A stretch of DNA of 64,000 nucleotides from JANRJY01 sp033763735 (GTDB taxonomy: Bacteria; Bacteroidota; Bacteroidia; Cytophagales; UBA9547): assembly GCA_033763735.1 (NCBI GenBank), contig JANRJY010000123.1, forward strand, positions 1-64,000, read 5' to 3'. Within the stretch, counting starts at the first letter, position 1. Each line of letters begins with the position of its first letter. The notes beneath the pieces were generated by a model. It did not search any database. It saw only the letters and a list, made by a program, of their open reading frames with translations, and had not been told where the DNA came from. Position numbers and translations under genes: made by a program. Positions 30,311 through 36,461 of the stretch are shown here, piece by piece.

Positions 30311-30583
30311 TTCAGCCCAAGGATTCCATATATCAACCCAAAGCTTGAATATTTCAGCCCAAACATTTGTTGCTACAGCCCAAAGGTTCAATATTTCAGC
30401 CCAAATATTTGTTGCTATAGCCCAAAGATTAAGTTTTTCAGCCCAAAGGTTCATTATTTCAGCCCAAAGGTTAAGTTTTTCAGCCCAAACATTTAATATT
30501 TCAGCCCAAACATTTGTTGCTTCAGCCCAAGGAATCATTTATTCAGCCCAAGGAATCGTTGCTACAAGCCATCAAAACATAAA
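30311..30583. repeat. 21-bp minisatellite (12 units plus one degenerate)
   Basis: Twelve consecutive units of exactly 21 bp (30311-30562) share the core TTCAGCCCAA with a variable 3' half, such as ACATTTGTTGC, AGGTTCAATAT or GGAATCATTTA. A degenerate thirteenth unit reaches 30583. Because 21 is a multiple of 3, both strands stay open as seven-residue repeats (SAQ-xxxx on plus, LWAE-like on minus). One opposite-orientation copy of the core, GGGCTGAA, lies upstream at 30250-30257. The array lies in the 1,030-bp gene-free stretch between the GT2-fusion gene and the DUF262 gene. Confidence 0.92.
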
Positions 30584-30624
30584 AAATGCATTAAAAATGC
30601 CCTCAGGGCTTTATAAAGGCCGTC

Positions 30625-30658
30625 ATTGCGAAGTCGCTTTTTCAGCGACTGAAGCAAT
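30625..30658. repeat. REP-like palindrome
   Basis: ATTGC (30625-30629) pairs with GCAAT (30654-30658) and AGTCGCT (30632-30638) with AGCGACT (30644-30650), making a two-tier hairpin. It is preceded by CGTCATTGCG and followed by AAGCAATCC. The CGTCATTGCG...AAGCAATCC layout is a common intergenic palindrome form in many bacteria. A partial relative (CGTCATTGCG at 48659-48668) lies downstream of the TolC-like gene in this window. Confidence 0.55.
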
Positions 30659-30717
30659 CCCGAATTTTTTACTTCTTTATTTATTTCAATTTACTTATAA
30701 ACCAATTATTTAATACC

Positions 30718-30783
30718 ATGGCAAAAACCTATTATTTACCAACTGCAGACAAAGTATCAGATGAAGCGAAATTTGAGATATAG
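30718..30783 (+). pseudogene. 21-codon ORF, probable stump of a lost gene
   Basis: ATG to TAG encodes MAKTYYLPTADKVSDEAKFEI and stops. The start resembles the MA(K/R)-x-YY-P N terminus of a family of Bacteroidota hypothetical proteins, in which the chain continues. A strong terminator begins 14 bp after the stop. The arrangement suggests a gene whose body has been deleted, leaving start and terminator. A genuine 21-residue peptide cannot be excluded. Confidence 0.4.
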
Positions 30784-30797
30784 CACCCTCCCATTTA

Positions 30798-30827
30798 AAA
30801 CCGCGAGGCGAAGCTCGCGGTTTTTTT
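30798..30827 (+). terminator. Rho-independent terminator
   Basis: A 10-bp perfect stem, AAACCGCGAG (30798-30807) with CTCGCGGTTT (30814-30823), has a 6-nt loop GCGAAG and continues into a run of seven T (30821-30827). It is GC-rich in an AT-rich gap, so it is a strong terminator on the plus strand. A-rich sequence on the 5' side gives weak bidirectional character. It separates the repeat zone from the cassette-like region. Confidence 0.85.
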
Positions 30828-30942
30828 GTTGTTTATATAGATGTTATGGATAGCAATAAAGATATAAGTGTATGTAAATTGTAAAAAATAATGGTTATTA
30901 TTGAAAAAAATAAAAGTTCGTATATTTCCTAAATTCAAGATA

Positions 30943-31004
30943 TATACGCAATACAATAACATGTAAATAATAATATGTATACGCAATATGCGTAAACAGA
31001 ATTG
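30943..31004 (+). other. Candidate upstream recombination site of the cassette-like array
   Basis: Two direct copies of TATACGCAATA (30943-30953 and 30978-30988) lie 35 bp apart. The second belongs to a near-perfect hairpin, TGTATACGCA (30976-30985) with TGCGTAAACA (30989-30998) around ATA. Five bases later comes the GTT core at 31004 that opens the first cassette-like unit. The hairpin-spacer-GTT order matches the 3' half of an attC site. No clear matching 5' core is visible, so it may be a degenerate attC, an attI-like site or just a promoter region. Confidence 0.35.
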
Positions 31005-33079
31005 TTAGCTGCAAGGCTATGACGACAACCAACAAAAAGAAATTTTAACATTAAACTATGTCAGCAATAAATTTAACAGACTTATTTAACACAAGAATAT
31101 TTCGCATTCCCGACTACCAAAGAGGCTATGCTTGGGAGGATAAACAACTAAGTGAACTTTGGGACGATTTAGACGAAATCCCTGCTGTAAATGACGAATT
31201 AAAAAAACACTACACAGGAACAATTTACCTTGAAGAAACAAATCCTACAGAAGCTGAAAAGTGGCTCTCAGGTGTTAAATTTTACAATGTAGTTGACGGA
31301 CAACAAAGGCTAACTTCTATAAGTATTCTACTTTTTGAATTACTTAAAGCAACTGAAATTGGATATACTGAAAAGAAAAAGGAGAAACTAATAGAAACTT
31401 TTGTTTATGAATCGAATATGTCAGGAGAAAGTAAAGTATATAAATTTAGCTACGCTTCTACTGACAAAAATTTCAACTTTTTGCTCCATTCAATTTTTGA
31501 GGACAATAAAGTAGTTCTTAATCAAGGACAATTAAACCATTACACTAAAAATTTAGCATTTGCGAAAAAATTCTTTCAAGATAAAATAGCAACACTTGAG
31601 GATTCTCAAAAAAACATTCTATTCAAAAAAATTACAACCTCACTTCAGTTTGACATTCGAACTATAGAAAAAGACTTGGACGTTCAAGCCGTGTTTGAAA
31701 CTATGAATAATAGAGGAAAACCGCTTTCAACACTTGAAAAACTTAAAAACAGACTTATTTATCTAACAGAAAAACTTACAAATCCAGACGAAGACAAACA
31801 GACGTTACGAAAAAAAATCAACGATGCTTGGGGAAAAATCTACACTTGTTTGGCACAAAACCCAGAACACATTCTTGACGAGGATGTGTTTTTATCGGCT
31901 CACTTGTCTTTGTATAGAAAACCCGTTGAATCTACATTTTCGGAGAAAGTTGCAGAAGAAAAGGTTTTTCAGATGTTTTGCAATAAGCCCGAGAAATATG
32001 ACTTAGACGAAAGTGGTAAAAAAGAAGAGCCGATTTCTTACAAAAAAATAGACGACTACATTTTAAAACTTTCCGAGTTAGCACCAATTTGGTATCAAAT
32101 TCACAATTCCAATTCCAAACTGATAAAACGTATTTTAACTCTTGAAAGCCGTAAGGACATAAAAATATTCCTTGCTGCGATTTTGAAGCAAACGAATGAC
32201 CCTTCAATTCTCACAAACACTTTTGGGAATTTAGAAAAGATTCTATTCCGAAATCGTGTTCCGGGAATTGGTATTATGGACGAAAGAACAACGGCAAATT
32301 GGGCGAGAGATATTTACAATGCTGAAGATACAATTGAAGGTATCAATCAAAAGCAAACGACTTTGTTAGGAACAGCTGTTGCTGTTCCTAACATCCTTCA
32401 ATCGTTCAAATCTTTATTCACTTACGAAAGAGGAAATAAAGGTTTTCATCGCTGGGGGGCATTAAAATATTTCTTATTCGAATACGAAGAACACTTGAAA
32501 CATAAAGCACAAGAAACTTACGACAAAGTAACTATTGATGATTATTTAGAAACGACAATAGAACACGTAATTCCTCAGCAATTTTGGGACAATTGGCAAG
32601 ACACCGTGAATGGGTTTACAGAAGGTTTGGAAGAGGAAGACCTTGAACAAGCAAGAAAGGTCTTGATAAATTCGCTCGGCAACTTGACAATTCTTAAAAA
32701 CGGAAAAAATTCCTCTTTGGGTAATAAAAGTTGGACGGATAAGAAAGAACGTTTTAGAACAGGTTCTTATAACGAAATAGACATAAGCCAACACGACACT
32801 TGGTCAAAAGATAAAATAGCTCAAAGGGGAAAAGAAATGTTGGAATTTCTTGAATCTAAAATCAACGGACTGACTTTTTCGGACACTGACATTGAAAAAA
32901 TATTATTCTATGACGACTTCATTATCGACAAAATATACGACAGAAGCCCAGCAGCTAACAGCGGTTTGGCGTAATGGCGGGTTCAGTGCTTCGTATGACA
33001 GTTTTGTGGTAGGTTCAAGTGCAGTTCTTCGATTGAACTTTTGTGCTAAAAATCCGCCACTACGCCAAGCCGCCAAACG
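31005..33079 (+). mobile_element. Integron-like gene cassette 1 (DUF262/DUF1524 gene)
   Basis: The unit opens in the core GTTAGCTGC (31004-31012), and its 3' palindromic site opens with GCAGCTAAC (32951-32959), an exact 9-base reverse complement. When an integron cassette circularises, these two become the R' and R'' arms of one attC, so this self-complementarity is the diagnostic cassette feature. A single ORF fills the unit, starting 53 bp in and ending inside the 3' site, which is the usual compact layout. Boundaries are set at the G/TT crossover points. No integrase is visible in the window. Confidence 0.62.
31058..32974 (+). CDS. DUF262 and DUF1524 (GmrSD-like) nuclease-type protein
   Basis: A 638-residue protein. 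The N-terminal DUF262 domain has FRIPDYQRGYAW (about 15-26) and the ParB/Srx-like nucleotide-site motif VVDGQQRLTS (DGQQR at 80-84). Later come VQAVFETMNNRGKPLSTLEKLKN-type sequence and a C-terminal DUF1524 HNH-like domain with IEHVIPQ near residue 502, then SLGNLTILKNGKNSSLGNKS near 540-560. The His and Asn positions of the endonuclease motif are present. The family includes GmrSD/type IV restriction enzymes and other phage-defence nucleases that act on modified DNA; the target here is unknown. It is carried alone in a cassette-like unit, and its stop overlaps the attC-like palindrome. Confidence 0.88.
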   Translation: MSAINLTDLFNTRIFRIPDYQRGYAWEDKQLSELWDDLDEIPAVNDELKKHYTGTIYLEETNPTEAEKWLSGVKFYNVVDGQQRLTSISILLFELLKATEIGYTEKKKEKLIETFVYESNMSGESKVYKFSYASTDKNFNFLLHSIFEDNKVVLNQGQLNHYTKNLAFAKKFFQDKIATLEDSQKNILFKKITTSLQFDIRTIEKDLDVQAVFETMNNRGKPLSTLEKLKNRLIYLTEKLTNPDEDKQTLRKKINDAWGKIYTCLAQNPEHILDEDVFLSAHLSLYRKPVESTFSEKVAEEKVFQMFCNKPEKYDLDESGKKEEPISYKKIDDYILKLSELAPIWYQIHNSNSKLIKRILTLESRKDIKIFLAAILKQTNDPSILTNTFGNLEKILFRNRVPGIGIMDERTTANWARDIYNAEDTIEGINQKQTTLLGTAVAVPNILQSFKSLFTYERGNKGFHRWGALKYFLFEYEEHLKHKAQETYDKVTIDDYLETTIEHVIPQQFWDNWQDTVNGFTEGLEEEDLEQARKVLINSLGNLTILKNGKNSSLGNKSWTDKKERFRTGSYNEIDISQHDTWSKDKIAQRGKEMLEFLESKINGLTFSDTDIEKILFYDDFIIDKIYDRSPAANSGLA

Positions 33080-33087
33080 TTGGCGGT
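32951..33087 (+). other. attC-like recombination site 1
   Basis: Order of elements: R'' core GCAGCTAAC (32951-32959), 6-nt spacer, L'' TTGGCGTAATGGCGG (32966-32980), a central region with its own GTTCAA/TTGAAC hairpin, L' CCGCCACTACGCCAA (33054-33068, 14 of 15 bases complementary to L''), spacer, and R' core GTTGGCGGT (33079-33087). The 137-bp size is in the attC range. R'' and R' share only AAC/GTT with each other, as expected for an integrated site where the two cores come from neighbouring cassettes. The R' core departs from strict GTTRRRY. Confidence 0.6.
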
Positions 33088-33125
33088 AATTTTACGACAC
33101 AAGAAACAATGTAATAAATAATAAA

Positions 33126-33779
33126 ATGAGACATTTCGAAGACGACTACGAAACTGAAGCTATAGAAAAATGTTCTAGAGCTTTATCAAGACTTGATGAC
33201 AGAGCCAAAATCAGAGTTATTAGATATATGCTCGATAAATATGGACTCTTGGCTGCAACTGAATCTCAAAAGCAAGAAGTTGCAAATACAATAATTCATA
33301 ATCAACAAAACAATTTGGTTTTAGCAGAACCTAAGGATTTGCCTAATGGTGTCAATAGCAGTGTTGGATTATTGTCAGGAAATTTTCAAGCGATTCAAAT
33401 GAAAGATGTATTGATAAAAGGGCTTACAAAATCAGAACCTGAAGTGATTTTGATTGTGTGCTATATCAATTCTAATTATGGGAAAGATTCATTTACCAGA
33501 CAATCCATACTTGACACACTCAGGGACCATAAAGTTTATAGTGATTCTAGAAGAAAGGCACTAACTGTAAGTTTAAATAGTTTGACTAAGAAATTATATA
33601 TTTCTAGTTTAACCGATGATGAATTAATGATTACTGAAATTGGACGAGAAGCTTCAATAAATATTCTAAATGGCAATTCAACAACAAAGAAAAGAAAGCC
33701 AAGAGTAAAAAAAACAAGAACGTCAAATCAAGAATCAAACAATATTCAAGAAATAGACGAAGTAAATGACGAAGATTAA
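33126..33779 (+). CDS. Uncharacterised protein with winged-helix-like region and basic tail
   Basis: A 217-residue protein I do not recognise as a named family. Residues 1-45 form charged helices (IEKCSRALSRLDDRAKIRVI). About residues 100-178 look like a winged helix: EVILIVCYINSNYGKDSFTR, then ILDTLRDHKVYSDSRRKAL, then SLTKKLYISSLTDDELMITEIGREA with a typical wing and closing helix. Residues 185-205 are strongly basic (TKKRKPRVKKTR), suggesting nucleic-acid binding, and the tail is acidic. The last 14 bases overlap the start of the next gene, implying translational coupling and a two-component system. DNA binding is inferred only. Confidence 0.75.
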   Translation: MRHFEDDYETEAIEKCSRALSRLDDRAKIRVIRYMLDKYGLLAATESQKQEVANTIIHNQQNNLVLAEPKDLPNGVNSSVGLLSGNFQAIQMKDVLIKGLTKSEPEVILIVCYINSNYGKDSFTRQSILDTLRDHKVYSDSRRKALTVSLNSLTKKLYISSLTDDELMITEIGREASINILNGNSTTKKRKPRVKKTRTSNQESNNIQEIDEVNDED

Positions 33780-34494
33780 ACAGGTTGCTCAACAGCTGAT
33801 AAATGAAAATGCAGCCAAGAAGAGCTTGGCAACAGCTTTTATTTGGTTTCATTATGTTTCAAATCAAAAAGAGTTGTCTTTGAATGAAGTGAATAACTGC
33901 TTTGTTGATTGTGATTTACCTAAATACAACCCTACATATTTAAAAAAAGATTTACGAGCATCTAAAAATGTAACTAAGGGCAGTCTGCCTAATACCTATA
34001 AATCTGTTAGTAAATATTCTCAAGAGATGAATGAAAGGTTTCCTTTTGTAATAAAGAAAAGCGAAGATGTTCTGACAGACGATACAATTTTGCCCGAGTC
34101 TCTTATGATACAAACTCGTGGATATATTGAAAATCTATCAAAACAAATAAACGCATCATACAACCATAATGTTTTTGACGGATGTGCGGTACTTATGAGA
34201 AGATTACTAGAAATCCTTCTCATACATTCTTACGAAGCTGTAAACTTAGAGTCCCAAATAATTGAAAATGGCGGCTTCCGTAATTTGAGTTTTATAATTA
34301 ATCACACTTGTAGTACCAAACCTTTTAAATTGTCCAAAGACAGCTTAGAAGTGCTTGATAGTTTTAGACAAATTGGCAACTTTTCTGCCCATCGAATACA
34401 GTACAATGCTAAAAGGAAAGATATTGATAATATAAAACTTCAATATAGAATGACTATTGAAGAACTACTTTATGCTTCGAAGATTAAAAAATAA
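33766..34494 (+). CDS. DUF4145/HEPN-like protein
   Basis: A 242-residue protein. The C-terminal half (about 130-235) is all helical and resembles DUF4145/HEPN-like domains: FDGCAVLMRRLLEILLIHSY with a conserved RRLLE helix, then a long spacer, then LDSFRQIGNFSAHR (R..GN.aaH) and a final ELLYAS helix. HEPN proteins of this type often act as RNases or partners in defence and toxin modules; the RxxxxH catalytic motif of RNase HEPNs is not cleanly present. The N-terminal half (AFIWFHYVSNQKELSLNEVN) could be helix-turn-helix-like. It overlaps the upstream gene by 14 bp and ends 6 bp before the attC-like site. Confidence 0.72.
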   Translation: MTKIKQVAQQLINENAAKKSLATAFIWFHYVSNQKELSLNEVNNCFVDCDLPKYNPTYLKKDLRASKNVTKGSLPNTYKSVSKYSQEMNERFPFVIKKSEDVLTDDTILPESLMIQTRGYIENLSKQINASYNHNVFDGCAVLMRRLLEILLIHSYEAVNLESQIIENGGFRNLSFIINHTCSTKPFKLSKDSLEVLDSFRQIGNFSAHRIQYNAKRKDIDNIKLQYRMTIEELLYASKIKK

Positions 34495-34499
34495 AAACT

Positions 34500-34561
34500 A
34501 CCGCCAAAAACTAAGTCTTCGTGGTGGCTGCAAGCCAAGCCATGAAGACGATGTTGAACAG
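34500..34561 (+). other. attC-like recombination site 2
   Basis: R'' core ACCGCCAA (34500-34507), L'' GTCTTCGTGG (34515-34524), inner stem TGGCT-GCA-AGCCA (34525-34537), L' CCATGAAGAC (34540-34549, 9 of 10 complementary to L'') and R' core GTTGAACAG (34553-34561). The core fits GTTRRRY exactly. At about 62 bp it is a short attC, with a 2-nt bulge on one arm as in real attC hairpins. The sequence after it (TTGAACAG) has no complementary CTGTTCAA downstream in the gap, so any third cassette has lost its 3' site. Confidence 0.62.
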
Positions 34562-34731
34562 AACCTTCGGTTGCGGGGCTTGAGGTGAGTACTTATTTAT
34601 TATGGGTTTCTCGTGTTGAGCTTGGTGTATAATCGAAGCGATTTTAGTTCAATTTTTTAAAAATATCCCTCTTTAGTGTCAAAAAAAGCGATTCTACTCT
34701 ACTTTGAGCATACCTTCCCTTACCCATCCCG

Positions 34732-34920
34732 TTAGCCAACGGGACAGGAAGTATCAGTTTGGCAATCGCCCATGTACACTACAGGTGGACCTCTACTTCC
34801 AAAGATTTCTATCGTTACCAAATTACCCGTTTTGCAACAGGGACATTTGCTCCAACTCGCGCAAGCATTAGCAAAGCGGTGCTTGTGCTTAAATAATATA
34901 GCACAAGCACCGTTCGTTCC
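34732..34920 (-). pseudogene. Possible transposase C-terminal remnant
   Basis: A minus-strand open stretch of 62 codons ends in TAA at 34734-34732. It encodes a zinc-ribbon-like CPCCKTGNLVTIEIF followed by GSRGPP, which resembles the C-terminal tail of IS91-type (Y2) transposases in Bacteroidota. No upstream catalytic part remains: several stops lie just before it (34921-34938). The 689-bp gap 34495-35183 otherwise holds attC site 2, a large palindrome and a terminator, with no intact gene. The family assignment rests on a short motif. Confidence 0.35.
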
Positions 34921-34936
34921 TCACTAATGCTAGCGC
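34859..34936. repeat. Large two-tier palindrome
   Basis: A perfect 12-bp inverted repeat, CGGTGCTTGTGC (34877-34888) with GCACAAGCACCG (34901-34912), encloses a 12-nt AT loop. An outer tier pairs GCATTAG (34865-34871) with CTAATGC (34924-34930), and GCGC (34859-34862) with GCGC (34933-34936). It lies in the transposase-like remnant. It could be a transposon end, a dispersed palindromic element or a cruciform target site. Confidence 0.7.
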
Positions 34937-35102
34937 TATTGGCGGTCACCAACAAACAAACTTATCTGCTTGTTGGTCAAAAAAGACACAAAAAGGGCAA
35001 AATGGGAATATCAAGAACGGAAAAAAACGATTGATTTACCCAGCTTTCCTTAGTTTGCGAAGCAATAAATAAAGCTATCCTTAGTCTGTGCTTAAGGATT
35101 CC

Positions 35103-35143
35103 AAAATAAAACTGCACCCTGTTTGCAATCTCAGGATGCAGTT
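35103..35143 (-). terminator. Terminator of the YdeI/OmdA-like gene
   Basis: AACTGCACCCTG (35110-35121) and CAGGATGCAGTT (35132-35143) form a 12-bp stem with one G-T wobble and a 10-nt loop. On the minus strand it is followed by TTTATTTT. It lies 41 bp past the stop of the minus-strand YdeI/OmdA-like gene. Confidence 0.75.
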
Positions 35144-35183
35144 ATATTAATTTTATACTCAAGAGAACAAGGGATTTAGGAGT

Positions 35184-35669
35184 CTAATTTTCTTTATCAT
35201 AAAGCTTTAATCTTCGTGCAAGTCGATCGATAGTTTTTGACATTCTTTCCACTTTGGTTTCCTCTTTTTTGGCTGAATAAACCCATTGTATGTAATACTT
35301 TTGTTCGCTTTCAGAAAGCGAATTGAAGAATGTAAGTGCCTCTGGTTCATCTTGAAGGCATATCAGCATTTCTTCTGGAATTTCCAGTGGTTCATTGTCA
35401 GGATATAAAATCACTTCTACATAATCGCCTGCTTCTTTTTTTATTTTTTTTCGGATTTCGGCTCTAACAGGTAAAAATAAAGTGCCATCCCCCATGGGCA
35501 TTAAATGATATTTTCTTATTTCAACACCATCTATCGTTCCTCTTACTTTAACCCAACCAAAGTGTGTGTGTTTGTCTTGCAATATTTCAGGAATTCGCGC
35601 AAAAGTCCACCCACCTTTCACTTCGAATTTTTCAAGAAGGTATTTATTTTGAACAAGCGGTTTTTCCAT
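35184..35669 (-). CDS. DUF1905 / YdeI-OmdA family protein
   Basis: A 161-residue protein. An N-terminal DUF1905 beta-barrel-like domain (about 8-95: GGWTFARIPE, WVKVRGTIDG, HLMPMGDGTLFLPVRAEIRK, GDYVEVILYPD) is followed by a C-terminal YdeI/OmpD-associated segment (about 105-150: EALTFFNSLSESEQKYYIQW, then TKVERMSKTIDRLARR). Such proteins are common and poorly characterised; some are annotated as bacteriocin-protection proteins. Single gene with its own terminator, divergent from the pirin gene. Confidence 0.85.
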   Translation of the reverse strand: MEKPLVQNKYLLEKFEVKGGWTFARIPEILQDKHTHFGWVKVRGTIDGVEIRKYHLMPMGDGTLFLPVRAEIRKKIKKEAGDYVEVILYPDNEPLEIPEEMLICLQDEPEALTFFNSLSESEQKYYIQWVYSAKKEETKVERMSKTIDRLARRLKLYDKEN

Positions 35670-35750
35670 TAATTACAAATTGTTGATGATACAAATATTT
35701 TGAACCAAAATTCTAAATCATAGGTTCTGATCTGTAATTATAAAGTTTTT

Positions 35751-36458
35751 ATGAAATACATTTTAAGAAAAAGCGAAGATCGCATTCACAAAAAAGATGA
35801 ATGGAAAACCAGTGCCTATGCATTTGTGCCTTTTCAAACCAACTTTGGTGAACTTTGTGGTTTCGCAGATGATATCGTTCAACCCGGAAAAGGATTTGGA
35901 ATGCATCCACATAAAAACATGGAAATCAGCACTATTGTAATAGATGGGGCCCAATCACACAAAGACGATACCGGAAGTGAAGGAATTGTAGACGCCAAAT
36001 GTGTGCAAACAATGAGTGCCGGCACGGGCATCATGCATAGTGAATACAATGCTTCTGCTACAGAATCATTTCACAGTTTTCAAATATGGGTGTACCCAAA
36101 AGAATTAAACGTGTTGCCTCGACACGAAAAATTCGTTTTTGATCCAAAAGATAAAAAAAATAGGGTATTGTTAGCGCTTTCACCTGATGGACGAAACAAT
36201 ACAGCAAAGATAAATCAAGATGCTTTTTTTAGTTTGAGTGAATTGGAAAAAGACATGAAGGTGAATTATACAATGAACATGTCAAATAATGGTGTATATA
36301 TTCATTGTGCAAAAGGTACGGTAAATATTGAAGATAATTTGATACATGAAGGAGATGCCATTGGTATATATGAAACTTCAGCGATTTCAATACTGGCCCT
36401 ACAAAATGCAGAATTAATATTTGTGGAAGTGCCCATGCAAAGAGGCATTAAATTGTAG
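35751..36458 (+). CDS. Pirin family protein
   Basis: A 235-residue bicupin of the pirin superfamily. The N-terminal cupin has GFGMHPHKNMEISTIVIDG (about 49-67) with the metal-binding His pair and Glu. Next comes SAGTGIMHSEYN, the second half of the metal site, and FHSFQIWVYP. The C-terminal cupin is shorter and lacks metal ligands, as in YhhW-type pirins. Some bacterial pirins are quercetin dioxygenases; no substrate can be assigned. Its stop lies 3 bp from the end of the convergent YidE-type transporter gene. Confidence 0.9.
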   Translation: MKYILRKSEDRIHKKDEWKTSAYAFVPFQTNFGELCGFADDIVQPGKGFGMHPHKNMEISTIVIDGAQSHKDDTGSEGIVDAKCVQTMSAGTGIMHSEYNASATESFHSFQIWVYPKELNVLPRHEKFVFDPKDKKNRVLLALSPDGRNNTAKINQDAFFSLSELEKDMKVNYTMNMSNNGVYIHCAKGTVNIEDNLIHEGDAIGIYETSAISILALQNAELIFVEVPMQRGIKL

Positions 36459-36461
36459 CAT

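Larger units (their letters stand above)
33080..34553 (+). mobile_element. Integron-like gene cassette 2 (two-gene unit)
   Basis: The unit opens with the core GTTGGCGGT at 33079-33087, and its 3' site opens with ACCGCCAA (34500-34507), the exact reverse complement of TTGGCGGT. The ends therefore belong together, as for cassette 1, with a different 8-base sequence. It contains two overlapping genes, starts translation 46 bp in, and its last stop lies 6 bp before the 3' core. The 3' crossover is at G34553/T34554. Two independent self-complementary units in tandem are hard to explain by chance. Confidence 0.6.

Noticed and set aside
30311..30583. CRISPR array
   Set aside because: Units are 21 bp with no separate spacers; variation lies in half of each unit, and no cas genes are present.
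30219..30713. 164-residue plus-strand ORF (and a 181-residue minus-strand ORF at 29993-30538) over the 21-bp repeats
   Set aside because: Both strands are open only because the unit length is a multiple of three and lacks stops; the plus frame begins with TTG and the minus frame runs into the glycosyltransferase gene. I report the repeat array instead of a gene.
32892..33089. 65-residue ORF spanning attC-like site 1
   Set aside because: It lies across the end of the DUF262 gene and the palindromic site in another frame; its only content is translated palindrome.
34728..34743. CCCGTT-AGCC-AACGGG hairpin as a terminator
   Set aside because: It has a fair stem but no T-run on either strand and lies in the transposase-like remnant.
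30028..35183. Integron integrase or attI with known consensus
   Set aside because: No tyrosine-recombinase motifs are present in any frame of this region, so I do not call an integron platform, only cassette-like units.
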